Positions 15,057 to 23,357 of a stretch of DNA of 26,854 nt are shown piece by piece. Source of the DNA: an uncultured Fretibacterium sp. (lineage in GTDB: Bacteria; Synergistota; Synergistia; Synergistales; Aminobacteriaceae). The notes beneath the pieces are model-generated. The model did no database searches. It was given only the letters and a program-made list of their open reading frames with translations, and was not told the DNA's origin. The stretch is taken from positions 1-26,854 of the forward strand of contig CALAUZ010000273.1 in assembly GCA_937892105.1 (NCBI GenBank). Reading direction: 5' to 3'. The stretch's first letter is position 1. Each line of letters opens with the position of its first letter. Both the position numbers and the translations under genes were made by a program.

Positions 15057-15356
15057 GTGGCTAAGAGGAAGGGTGAGACGCTCGTAGAATTTATTACGGC
15101 AGTAACGATATTCGGCGTAATGATGGGCGGAATACTCGATTTCATTGCGAACCAGACGCAGACAATGCTTAATGTCAGAGACAGAGACGATATGATATAT
15201 GAGGCACACCGTTTTATGATGATTTCAAGGGACAAAGTACCCAACGACTATACCTGCGATGAAAACAGCATTAACTTTAAGCTGTTAGATGACGGCAAAA
15301 CACTAAAGCTCAGTAAGGGTGCAAAGGCAACAATGACATTCCGCTTCAAGCCCTAA
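15057..15356 (+). CDS. Small pseudopilin-like protein
   Basis: The protein has 99 residues with a GTG start directly after the prmC stop, supported by AAGGAGGG about 8 bases upstream. The N-terminus, MAKRKGETLVEFITAVTIFG, has the layout of a class III signal: a short basic leader, a Gly (G6), then TLVE with Glu at mature position +5, then a hydrophobic helix to about residue 31. In canonical prepilins the first mature residue is Phe or Met; here it is Glu. The small C-terminal part has charged strands (NFKLLDDGKTLKLS, ATMTFRFKP). It could be a minor pseudopilin or a competence-like protein. No other pilus gene is in the window, so the role is unknown. Confidence 0.7.
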   Translation: MAKRKGETLVEFITAVTIFGVMMGGILDFIANQTQTMLNVRDRDDMIYEAHRFMMISRDKVPNDYTCDENSINFKLLDDGKTLKLSKGAKATMTFRFKP

Positions 15357-15363
15357 ACACAGC

Positions 15364-15389
15364 TCCCCCCATATGAAAGCAGAGGGGGA
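15364..15389. terminator. GC hairpin between convergent genes
   Basis: TCCCCC (15364-15369) pairs with GGGGGA (15384-15389) across a 14-base loop. It lies between the pseudopilin-like gene (plus) and hicB (minus), whose 3' ends face each other. There is no T run on either strand. It resembles the hairpin after thrB and may be a shared, inefficient terminator. Confidence 0.45.
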
Positions 15390-15410
15390 ATCATGACCAT
15401 GTGAAACGGA

Positions 15411-15659
15411 CTACGGATATAGAGCCATAGATTGCGCTTTCTGCGGGATATTCGGTTCTTTACCGGCTTGTGCGCAGTATTTAAGATAGTCATCAACTGC
15501 GCTGTGAAACTCTCGGACAATTCCTGGTATTCCATCATCAATATCACTCATGAAGTTTACGAAGTCCCGTATTCCTGTTATCTCACCGTAGAATTGCCCG
15601 GCCTCGAAGTCTATCTCGACATTGGCTTGATACCCCTTATATTCGAGTTGGCTGCTCAT
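15411..15659 (-). CDS. hicB: HicB-type antitoxin, short form
   Basis: HicB antitoxins bind and neutralise the mRNA-cleaving toxin HicA and often repress their own operon. The protein (82 residues from ATG 15659) has the family core: LEYKGYQANVEIDFEAGQFYG, GIRDFVNF, then REFHSAVDDYLKYCAQAGKEP. Most relatives continue for about 35 more residues with a ribbon-helix-helix or helix-turn-helix DNA-binding domain. Here a stop comes soon after the RNase H-like core, so autoregulation may be lost. A GTG at 15662 is an alternative start. GGAG lies 10 bases before the ATG. It directly follows the broken hicA gene in the same orientation. The match is from recognised motifs. Confidence 0.8.
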   Translation of the reverse strand: MSSQLEYKGYQANVEIDFEAGQFYGEITGIRDFVNFMSDIDDGIPGIVREFHSAVDDYLKYCAQAGKEPNIPQKAQSMALYP

Positions 15660-15661
15660 CA

Positions 15662-15917
15662 CTATATATCTCCTATCCTCTCCAAAAATTTCGCCAGGCC
15701 GTAAACGTTCTTGTATATCATCACGTTTGATGGGTGCGGCTTGTGAAGCAATACTATCTCGCCGTCTGAATACCTGTAAAACTTCACTCGTGAACCTGAC
15801 GTTTTGCCCTTGTTATCTTCTACGAACCCTAGTTGTCCTAGAAGATACTGTGCTTCTGTGTACTGTATCTTTGGGTATCGACTTCAGTCGTTGTTTAGCT
15901 TTGTCCAGTCTGCTCAT
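15662..15917 (-). pseudogene. hicA: HicA-type toxin gene split by a single-base frameshift
   Basis: No single frame here is long, but two overlapping minus-strand frames together give a full HicA. From ATG 15917 the frame reads MSRLDKAKQRLKSIPKD, then diverges and soon hits a stop. The frame one base ahead supplies IQYTEAQYLLGQLGFVEDN, then KGKTSGSRVKFYRY and VLLHKPHPSN, and stops at 15664-15662. The span is 256 bases: one more than the 255 expected for an 84-residue HicA plus stop. The switch point is near ATACCCAAAGAT. AGGGGAA precedes the ATG. HicA is a small double-stranded-RNA-binding-fold ribonuclease that arrests growth. The break suggests an inactivated toxin, unless it is a sequencing error or programmed +1 shift. 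It begins 5 bases after cheV. Confidence 0.8.
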
Positions 15918-15922
15918 TTCCC

Positions 15923-16834
15923 CTAATAATTTCTGTTTTTCTTGCACTCATGATATATCTTCATTACTGCCTCAACCAGCTTATAAACATCTGGCTTCAG
16001 CACATGCGTAATCTTCAGGCGTTCCGCACGGTCTAACAGTTCCTTCACCATTATGGACGAGAACAGTATAACCGGCATGTTCTCCGTTCTCGAATCCTGT
16101 CTCAGCGTCTCCACAAGGCTCAACCCGTCAAGCAATGGCATCTCAATATCAGACACCAGAAGGTCAAAGTTCTCCCCCTGATCCAGCAGCAGCTTCCGCG
16201 CTTCAACTCCATCTTTCACAGGGTATATGCTCACAAACCCTGACTGCTTCAACACATCGCATGTCTGTTGGCGCAACAATGGCGAGTCGTCCGCTACTAG
16301 TATGTGGAAGTCCTCTACATGTCCGATTTGACGATGGTACGTGTCCAGCTTGTTCTGGTCAAACATGTGTTCCGCCACTGCCGGTGCTGTCTCCTGTATG
16401 ATTGCCTCGTAGTCCAGAAGCAGTATGTTCCGTTCATCTCGCTTTATGATGTACAACACCCACTTCAGCGAGACCCCTCGCATTTTCGAGCTGTCCAGGT
16501 CTTCTGCGTTTACCTGCCTTATCCTCTCAACTCCGTCAACTAGAAATCCCAGCTTTATATCATTGAACTCAACAACCATCACTTTAGTATTTGCCATAGG
16601 AACTGTAGAGTTTATCCCCAGAAATATCCTAAGGTCAATCAGAGGCAGGAGTGCGTCCCTTAAAGTGGTAATGCCTACGAATGCAGGTGTCTTTGTCGGA
16701 ACGGGGCGGCAGCCTGTCCAACGGAGAATTTCCCGCGTCTTGTTCACGTTTATCGCAAAAGCGTCCTTCCCCAATGTGAATACGACTACTTCCCATTTTT
16801 TGCTGGCGGCTTCAACATTCCGTTTTTCTTCCAT
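15923..16834 (-). CDS. cheV: Chemotaxis coupling protein CheV (CheW-REC)
   Basis: CheV couples chemoreceptors to the CheA kinase and is tuned by phosphorylation. The 303-residue protein has an N-terminal CheW-like domain (about 15-155; VVVFTLGKDAFAINVNKTREIL, then FVGITTLRDALLPLIDLR). A C-terminal receiver domain (about 175-295) has acidic residues D182-D183 (ILVADDSPLLR), phosphoacceptor D229 (VSDIEMPLLDG) and the conserved Lys at 280 (LKPD). I chose ATG 16834 because a TTG at 16870 lies inside the candidate promoter region, while GGGAGG lies 15 bases before the ATG. No other chemotaxis gene is nearby. hicA-hicB follow within 5 bases and may share its transcript. Confidence 0.93.
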   Translation of the reverse strand: MEEKRNVEAASKKWEVVVFTLGKDAFAINVNKTREILRWTGCRPVPTKTPAFVGITTLRDALLPLIDLRIFLGINSTVPMANTKVMVVEFNDIKLGFLVDGVERIRQVNAEDLDSSKMRGVSLKWVLYIIKRDERNILLLDYEAIIQETAPAVAEHMFDQNKLDTYHRQIGHVEDFHILVADDSPLLRQQTCDVLKQSGFVSIYPVKDGVEARKLLLDQGENFDLLVSDIEMPLLDGLSLVETLRQDSRTENMPVILFSSIMVKELLDRAERLKITHVLKPDVYKLVEAVMKIYHECKKNRNY

Positions 16835-16870
16835 AATGTGAATTTTCTTCCTCCCTCTCAATATGAACAA

Positions 16871-16925
16871 ATAGATTATAGCTTATAATTTCGATTTTCA
16901 GGCTATAATAGCTTAGTATAATTCA
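16871..16925. promoter_or_regulatory. Divergent promoter region, cheV / alpha-2-macroglobulin
   Basis: On the minus strand TATAAT occupies 16880-16875, about 41 bases before the cheV ATG. On the plus strand TATAAT occurs twice, at 16904-16909 and 16917-16922, ahead of the large exported protein. The sequence is AT-rich and contains a near-palindrome (ATTATA-GC-TTATAAT) that a regulator could use. -35 elements are poor on both strands. Confidence 0.5.
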
Positions 16926-16946
16926 TAGAGAAAGGAATGTATAACT

Positions 16947-19900
16947 TTGCTAAAGCCTCAAAAAATTTTGCTGCTGATTATGATAATGCTTCTGTCATCT
17001 TCTGCCGCAATGTCCGCACCTGCACGCTCAAACATGCCGGCAGGAATACGTCAGTTTGCCCCAACAGGCATAGTCCCCGAAAATACAGCATTCAGGGTAA
17101 CGTTCAACAATCCCATCGTGAACAAGAGCCAAATCGGGAAAGCAATAACGCCCGAAAACACAATGTTCCCCTTCAACGTCAACCCCCCCGTACAGCTTGA
17201 GGGACGCTGGCAGAACGAACGGACATTCACAGCCCGTCTTCTTTCCCCGCTGAGGAACGCCACTACCTACACCGCCACGCTGAAAGACGGACTGAAGGAC
17301 AGGCGGGGGAACACCATAGGAACAGGTGAGTTCAGATTTCAGACTGAAGCGTTATCGCCATCGGACATCAGGGCTTCAATGGGCAGGGACGGAAACGCAT
17401 ACTTCACTCTGACGTTCAACATGAGGGTAGACCCATCACGCCTGAAAGGATACATGAGAATATTGAATTCAGATGGAAAGGAAATGCCCTTCAGCATAAA
17501 CGGAGCCTTGCCCTCAAAAACAATAAGGGCTTCAGTACCAGTCCAGAAGATGCCATCGAGACAGAGTTTTACGGTAAAGATATCATCAGGACTGAAGCCA
17601 GGCGAAGGAGATTTGGGGATAGAGCGCGATATATCGGAGAAAGTAGTGCTTGACCCTGTACTGACGGTACAGGAGGTCAGGGCGTCTGGAGAGAACACGG
17701 TACGTGCAGTGCTGAATTTCAGTGTAGACCCCGATACTGTGAGGAACTTCATCACGATAGAGCCTTCAGTGGGCAGTGCGAGGTTTGAAAGCGGCTGGAA
17801 TGATGAGATACTGGAGATACATGCGGAAGATTTCAAGCCTAGAGACAGATTTGTAATAACGTTCCGAAAGGGATTTCCTTCAAAGGGAGGATTAGTGCTT
17901 GCGGAAGACTACAAACAGGCAGTGATTATGCCGGACTTGGAGCCTGATATAACGCTGCCGTCAGCGGGAACATACCTTGCACCATTGGACAAGGGTTTAA
18001 TCCCGATAGAGCTTCTGAACGTGAGGAAATTACAGCTGGATCTGTGGAGAATGTACGAGAATAACATACCGCATGTGCTGAATGAGGAGTATGAATATTT
18101 CGAGAAGGATATAGCGCAGAGAGTATTCACGAAGGAGATACCGCTGAACCTGCCGTTAAACGAGCGTGTAAGAAGAAGTATCCCGCTTGAAGAGATGGTC
18201 TCTGGAGACAGGGGGTTATTCCTGTTGACTGCGAGGGACGCGGACGCAGAATGGTGGGGCGAGACGCGCCAGATGATAAACCTTTCAGACATGGGAGCGA
18301 CAGTGAGGCTTTGGGAAGACGCGATACTGGTGTGGGTGAACACACTTACGACAGCAAGCGGAGTAGGAGATGCGACGGTCAAGGTATACTCGAATAGGAA
18401 ACAGCTTCTTGCGGAAGGCAGGACAAATACCGGCGGAGTGTTCTACTATGAGCGTCCGAACGGAGAGGCGTGGGCGGAAGATAATTTCCCAGACGTGGCA
18501 GTAATCAGCAAAGGCAGAGACCTTACGTATGTTCACCTGACACGTAACCTTCTGAACCGTGAAATGTTCGACACGTCAGGGCGTGAATGGCTGAAGACGG
18601 GCTATGACGCGGCAATTTTCTCACCGCGCGACATCTACAGGACTGGAGAGAGTGCGAATTTCAAGGCCATAGTCCGCAATGCAGACGTAACAACGCCGGA
18701 AGCCTTCCCAGTATTATTCATAGTCAGGGACGCATTAGGGCGTAAGGTAAAGCAGGAAGCAGTCCCCCTGAATGCCAGAGGAAGTGCTGTAATGACGCTG
18801 AATCTTCCAGGCAATGCTCTGACTGGGACATGGACAGCATACCTTGCGATACCCGGCAGCGAGGATAAACCTATAGCAAGCTATAAGTTCCATGTCGAAG
18901 ATTTTGCTCCTCCGCGCATAGAAGTAAAACTTAACACTTACAGGAACTACCTCATAAACGGCGACACTTTCACGGCGGATATCTATGCCCGATGGTTATT
19001 TGGAGCAGACGGTGCAGGATTGAAGTACAAGACATCATGGACGGCGAGGGAAGGAACATTTACGCCGGCGCAGGACAGATGGAAGGGTTATGAGTTTGGG
19101 GACAGTTCCCGGCATTTTTCGGCAGAGAACGGGGACATCGACGAGAAGGAACTTGATGGTTTCGGCGCGGCAAAAGTGAACATCAAGCTGGACGAAGGCT
19201 GGCAGGCCCCGACATTCATCAACGTAACATTAAGGGCAGAAGTAATGGAGGACACTGGAAGATGGGTGAACGCAAGCATAACGAGGCCGTATTACTCTGC
19301 TCCATGGCTTCTTGGAATAGCACCGGCAGTGGATAAATTTGCTGTTAAGAACGATGTTGTGTTCAAGGTAGCAGGGATTACCCCTGAAGAAGAACCGGCA
19401 AATCCAGGAGAATTGAGGGCGGAACTCCATAAAGTTACGTGGAACTACAACATAGTGGAGATAGACGGCCGTAAACGCTGGCAGAGTACGGAGGAGCTTC
19501 AGAAGGTAGATGAGAAGACAATAACCCTGCGCAACGGGCTGGGAGAAGTCTCATTCCGTCCTGAAAGTTACGGAACATACCTGGTACGAGTAAGCGATAC
19601 TGAAGATAATGCCAGAGCGGTGTACAGGTTCTATGCATCAGATGCGGAATATGCTGGGACTGGTTCACAGCTGATAGACCGTATAGAGATGACGACGGAG
19701 AAGGAATATTACCGTTTAGGGGATACTGCGAGGATAAAGGTAAAGGCACCGTTTGAAGGATTAATGATGATAACGGTAGAGGGTTCAAAGCTGATAACCC
19801 GCAAGATACAGCAGGTTCGGGAAGCTGAGCTGACGTTCGACATTCCAGTAACGCAGGACATGCGGCCAAACGTATGGGTGAGTGCATGGCTGATACGGCC

Positions 19901-22298
19901 TGTTGACGTTTCAGACGCGAAACAGTGGGCATCGCACCGTGCAGTCGGTCTGACGAGGATAAAGACTGACCTCAGCGACTACAACATCAACGTTGGAATA
20001 AGTGCACCCAGAAAGGCGGAACCAGCCGGAAAAATCCCGGTAACGCTCACGCTGAAGGGTAGCAGTGCGAACATATCGCGGAATGCCGATGTAGCTATAG
20101 CACTGGTAGATGATGGAGTATTAGGGCTGACGCACTACAAAGTGCCGGACCTGCTTCATCATTTCTGGGGATTGAAGAAGCTGAACTCTGAGGGTTACGA
20201 CATCTATGACCAGTTAATCCCAGTGGAGGACAGGACGACCGAACAGCTGCACCCCGGCGGAGATGAAGGACTGGAAGCCTTTGCGCCCGATGGTAATATC
20301 CAGCGTTTCAAGATACTGTCAATATTCGACGGAGTTTTATATCCAGATGAACGTGGAATGATAGAGACAGAGATAGAGCTTCCAGAATTCAGCGGAAGGG
20401 GAAGACTGTTTGCAGTTGCGGCATCGGGGCGTAATTTCGGCAGTGCTGAGACGACGATAGAAATTGCGCGTGATATAGTAACGGAGGCAGGTCTGCCTAG
20501 ATTTGCGGCACCAGGCGACACATTTGCAATCCCCGTATCAGTCTTCAACACATCAAGCGGCAGCAGGAACGTAAAGGTCAATCTGGTCCCAGAAGGTTTA
20601 ATGCTGGACAACTCATTCGCAGACCTGAAGATATCAGCTGGAGCAAAAACATCATTCACGGCACAGGCGAAAGCACTTGGAGGTGCGGACAAGGCTGTAT
20701 TGAGGGTAACGACGTCATGGGACGATAACGGCACGGAGAAGTCATACACTCAGGAAATAGAAATGCCAGTGCGCCCGGCATGGCCGGTAGTAACGGTTGG
20801 AGGTTCAGGAGTATTCGAGAACGGTACAACGAGGCTGGACATTCCCCTTGAGGATTTTGACGGCGGTGTTACGGGGACATTGACGCTTGCGGACACTCCT
20901 GCTGTGAACGTGAACCAGGCTGTGAACTTCCTTAATGCTTATCCGTATGGCTGTTTGGAGCAGACGATATCGAGTGCATGGCCATTCTTGATACTGCCTG
21001 ATGCAGTGGCGGAACTTGACCCGATGATTATGACCGACACACAGCTTCATGAACGCACGGAAGGAGCGATATCGCGTATACAGTCAATGCAGCTGTACAA
21101 CGGATCATTTGCGATGTGGCCAGGAACGGACAAGCCGTATAACTGGGGAAGCGTATATGCGGCACATTTCCTGTTGAGCGCGAGGAATGCGGGTGTAAAT
21201 TTCCCGGAAGAAATGCTCACTGGTGTGCTGAACTGGATACGGGAGTTTCTAGCTTCAATGCCCGAATACAGTTATGATGGCGAGGAGAAGGACGACTTTA
21301 CCGCGAAAGCCTATGCAGTATATGTACTTGCACTGAACGGAGAGAAGCCGCTTGGCTGGATAGAATATCTTCGTGAGAACCAGTCTAGCCTTTTGCAGTC
21401 TGGACACATATATTTAGCAGGAGCGCAGGCCATGACGGAGGGTAACGCGGACGCATTGCGGAGTTTGTCGGCGGGGAAGGCTTCAGGGTATTCAGGAATG
21501 ACACTGGAGTCGGACGCGAGGAACACGGCGGCACTGCTTTCGATGTGGCTTGACGTAGAACCGCAGGCACCAGAGGCAGCGGAGCTTGCACAGAGGCTTG
21601 CGAAACTCAAGTGGTACAGTACGCAGGATAATGCGGCGGCAATAACGGCACTTGCACGCTACAATGTTGAGGCGGCAGGGGCAGAGAGCGATATCACGGC
21701 GAGGGTAAGCACGGAGACCAGCGATAAGCCCATACTGTCCTACAAGAGCGGTGATGGAACATCAGGCGTAAAGGTTACGGAACTTCCGAAGGGAGCAGAC
21801 ATTCTTATCGAGGCAGAGGGAAGCGGTCAAGGCTGCTGGTCATGGAACATTACTGGAAGCCCCAAGACACAGCCCAAGCCTGAACGCAGGAATGTGAACA
21901 TAGAGTGCCTGTATTACGATGAGGAAGGGAATGTTCTTGACACATCGCAGGCAGTAGCACACGGGAAGATAATTCAGGTTATACTGGGAATAAAACCCTC
22001 AATGACGGTGAATAATCTTGCAGTGAGTTACCTTCTTCCGGCAGGTTTTGAACTTGAAAACCCGCGCCTTGATGACGGCATGAACGACGATGGGGATTAC
22101 GCTGGAGTTGTGAGCGATATCCGAGATGACAGACTGGTATTATTCTTCGGGAGGCTGTCAGGCGAGAGGTCATATGGTTTCAAGATGAGGGCAGTTACGC
22201 GGGGGACGTTCAAGGTTCCGCAGGTGAGTGCTGTTGGAATGTACGATGCTTCGGTGAGATTTACGGGAGCAGTACAGCCAGACATAACGATAAAGTAG
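16947..22298 (+). CDS. Bacterial alpha-2-macroglobulin (YfaS-like), thioester type
   Basis: This is a 1783-residue exported protein of the bacterial alpha-2-macroglobulin family. Members trap attacking proteases in the periplasm: cleavage of a bait region exposes a thioester that links the protease covalently. The start is TTG 16947 (AAAGGA about 10 bases upstream). It yields a signal peptide, LKPQKILLLIMIMLLSSSAA, with cleavage near MSA. There is no lipobox Cys, unlike the E. coli lipoprotein. The order fits the family: repeated MG-type beta domains, an A2M domain with the thioester CLEQ (C1336-Q1339, after YPYG), an alpha/alpha toroid (QSMQLYNGSFAMWPG), and a closing receptor-like beta domain. 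The penicillin-binding protein 1C gene that often accompanies it is absent. A terminator follows. Confidence 0.93.
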   Translation: MLKPQKILLLIMIMLLSSSAAMSAPARSNMPAGIRQFAPTGIVPENTAFRVTFNNPIVNKSQIGKAITPENTMFPFNVNPPVQLEGRWQNERTFTARLLSPLRNATTYTATLKDGLKDRRGNTIGTGEFRFQTEALSPSDIRASMGRDGNAYFTLTFNMRVDPSRLKGYMRILNSDGKEMPFSINGALPSKTIRASVPVQKMPSRQSFTVKISSGLKPGEGDLGIERDISEKVVLDPVLTVQEVRASGENTVRAVLNFSVDPDTVRNFITIEPSVGSARFESGWNDEILEIHAEDFKPRDRFVITFRKGFPSKGGLVLAEDYKQAVIMPDLEPDITLPSAGTYLAPLDKGLIPIELLNVRKLQLDLWRMYENNIPHVLNEEYEYFEKDIAQRVFTKEIPLNLPLNERVRRSIPLEEMVSGDRGLFLLTARDADAEWWGETRQMINLSDMGATVRLWEDAILVWVNTLTTASGVGDATVKVYSNRKQLLAEGRTNTGGVFYYERPNGEAWAEDNFPDVAVISKGRDLTYVHLTRNLLNREMFDTSGREWLKTGYDAAIFSPRDIYRTGESANFKAIVRNADVTTPEAFPVLFIVRDALGRKVKQEAVPLNARGSAVMTLNLPGNALTGTWTAYLAIPGSEDKPIASYKFHVEDFAPPRIEVKLNTYRNYLINGDTFTADIYARWLFGADGAGLKYKTSWTAREGTFTPAQDRWKGYEFGDSSRHFSAENGDIDEKELDGFGAAKVNIKLDEGWQAPTFINVTLRAEVMEDTGRWVNASITRPYYSAPWLLGIAPAVDKFAVKNDVVFKVAGITPEEEPANPGELRAELHKVTWNYNIVEIDGRKRWQSTEELQKVDEKTITLRNGLGEVSFRPESYGTYLVRVSDTEDNARAVYRFYASDAEYAGTGSQLIDRIEMTTEKEYYRLGDTARIKVKAPFEGLMMITVEGSKLITRKIQQVREAELTFDIPVTQDMRPNVWVSAWLIRPVDVSDAKQWASHRAVGLTRIKTDLSDYNINVGISAPRKAEPAGKIPVTLTLKGSSANISRNADVAIALVDDGVLGLTHYKVPDLLHHFWGLKKLNSEGYDIYDQLIPVEDRTTEQLHPGGDEGLEAFAPDGNIQRFKILSIFDGVLYPDERGMIETEIELPEFSGRGRLFAVAASGRNFGSAETTIEIARDIVTEAGLPRFAAPGDTFAIPVSVFNTSSGSRNVKVNLVPEGLMLDNSFADLKISAGAKTSFTAQAKALGGADKAVLRVTTSWDDNGTEKSYTQEIEMPVRPAWPVVTVGGSGVFENGTTRLDIPLEDFDGGVTGTLTLADTPAVNVNQAVNFLNAYPYGCLEQTISSAWPFLILPDAVAELDPMIMTDTQLHERTEGAISRIQSMQLYNGSFAMWPGTDKPYNWGSVYAAHFLLSARNAGVNFPEEMLTGVLNWIREFLASMPEYSYDGEEKDDFTAKAYAVYVLALNGEKPLGWIEYLRENQSSLLQSGHIYLAGAQAMTEGNADALRSLSAGKASGYSGMTLESDARNTAALLSMWLDVEPQAPEAAELAQRLAKLKWYSTQDNAAAITALARYNVEAAGAESDITARVSTETSDKPILSYKSGDGTSGVKVTELPKGADILIEAEGSGQGCWSWNITGSPKTQPKPERRNVNIECLYYDEEGNVLDTSQAVAHGKIIQVILGIKPSMTVNNLAVSYLLPAGFELENPRLDDGMNDDGDYAGVVSDIRDDRLVLFFGRLSGERSYGFKMRAVTRGTFKVPQVSAVGMYDASVRFTGAVQPDITIK

Positions 22299-22316
22299 GA
22301 AACACGAAAACTTTTG

Positions 22317-22351
22317 CCCCTCTGGTGTAAAAATGCCGGAGGGGATTTTTT
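22317..22351 (+). terminator. Rho-independent terminator after the alpha-2-macroglobulin gene
   Basis: CCCCTCTGG (22317-22325) pairs with CCGGAGGGG (22336-22344), nine pairs with one G-T, followed by A and six T. It starts 18 bases after the stop codon. Confidence 0.9.
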
Positions 22352-22484
22352 CTGCCGCAAAACTTACGTATACTTTTTCTCAAGCACATTCCCCCTTCGT
22401 GTACGCAATCAGGGCATCTCCTAGTAATAATTACGTAATATATTATTAGTATTAGAGTGTCTGACTGCATGTATGAGAGTATAA
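22352..22484. other. AT-rich spacer between convergent genes
   Basis: No gene is visible here. A TAATAAT (22425-22431) / ATTATTA (22442-22448) inverted repeat surrounds the palindrome TTACGTAA (22431-22438). It has no T-run context that would make it a strong terminator for the minus-strand gene ending at 22485. A protein-binding site is possible but unsupported. Confidence 0.35.
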
Positions 22485-23288
22485 TCACTTAAACATCATC
22501 ATAATCATATTTATCAACAACAGGACGAGACAAGCCCCTGAAAGCCCAGCGGTAATCTTCAGCAGCTTAACGTTTCCTCCATCATGTCCCGAATGTCCTG
22601 AATACTCCCCGCCAGTAATCCCCGACAACTCCTCAGCAACAGCCTCTCTGACTTCATGCAGTAATGCGGCATTATTCTCCTCATGCATTGTTGAAATTTC
22701 GCGGGACAGCTCTGCAAGTTCTTTACTGTGTGATTTTCCTTCAGCCCTGATTAAGCCTTCAAGTCCTGAAATTGCTTCAGAGTCAACGCCTGGCTGTAAT
22801 AATTCAGGAAGTACGGAGATATTCTGCTCTCTGTGTTCAGCGTAAGTCTCGAAGAAAGCTTTTATTCCCTGTGTCAAAGTGTTAATGCGTTCTGATATTC
22901 CCGAAAGCTCATTCATGAGGTCATTACGCAGAGCCTCGTTGCTGGTGTTGCCAGTGATATTTTCATCAGGTCTGGTATTCTTTATGGCGGTCTCTAACAT
23001 GCCTGGAACTTTTTCAAGCATTCTCCTGAGCGATGAAATTTCTTCCAGGACCGTACCGATAGACTGTATAATCATGCTTCTTCCGGCACGAGAGTCATCA
23101 ATTGCAGAGCGCACAGCCTTTTCAACTCCCGAACGCAGGTCTTGGGTTATTCTGTTAGAGCGTTCGACAGCCCCAGTGAAATCGTTAGCCGGTATTGCGG
23201 AAGTTAAGGACTTAGAGAGAGCAGGCAGGATAGAAGCTGCGAGTTCAGAAACGAGGCGTGCAGTAGTAGGGTCTAATTCTTCAGGCAT
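22485..23288 (-). CDS. Tail-anchored coiled-coil protein of unknown function
   Basis: The protein has 267 residues. Residues from about 20 to 235 are helical and polar, with heptad-like patterns (VLEEISSLRRMLEKVPGML; AELSREISTMHEENNAALL), so an extended coiled coil is likely. Residues of about 236-241 are Gly/His-rich (a flexible hinge, GEYSGHSGHDGG). The last 20 residues form one hydrophobic helix (ITAGLSGACLVLLLINMIMM) ending FK, which should anchor the C-terminus in the membrane with the coiled coil in the cytoplasm. It has no signal peptide, HAMP or methyl-accepting motif I can recognise, despite the chemotaxis gene nearby. A GGAG lies 14 bases before the ATG. It is divergent from hemC. 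Confidence 0.8.
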   Translation of the reverse strand: MPEELDPTTARLVSELAASILPALSKSLTSAIPANDFTGAVERSNRITQDLRSGVEKAVRSAIDDSRAGRSMIIQSIGTVLEEISSLRRMLEKVPGMLETAIKNTRPDENITGNTSNEALRNDLMNELSGISERINTLTQGIKAFFETYAEHREQNISVLPELLQPGVDSEAISGLEGLIRAEGKSHSKELAELSREISTMHEENNAALLHEVREAVAEELSGITGGEYSGHSGHDGGNVKLLKITAGLSGACLVLLLINMIMMMFK

Positions 23289-23357
23289 GATAAAATTTTC
23301 AGCTCCAGTTAAAATTTATATAATAATTGTAGTATAGCATTTACAGGAGATGAAATT
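23289..23357. promoter_or_regulatory. Divergent promoter region, coiled-coil protein / hemC
   Basis: On the plus strand TTTTCA (23296-23301) is 17 bases from TATAAT (23319-23324), a fair sigma-70-type promoter for hemC. AGGAGA lies about 9 bases before the hemC TTG. The minus strand is also AT-rich (TATACT, TATATAA) and could hold the promoter of the coiled-coil gene. Confidence 0.5.

Noticed and set aside
15727..16841. Plus-strand ORFs over hicA and cheV
   Set aside because: They are antisense shadows of the minus-strand genes. They have Cys/Ser/Leu-rich composition and no start signals.
16835..16870. TTG start at 16870 for cheV
   Set aside because: It would lie in the promoter region (TATAAT at 16880-16875) with no ribosome-binding site. 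ATG 16834 has GGGAGG upstream.
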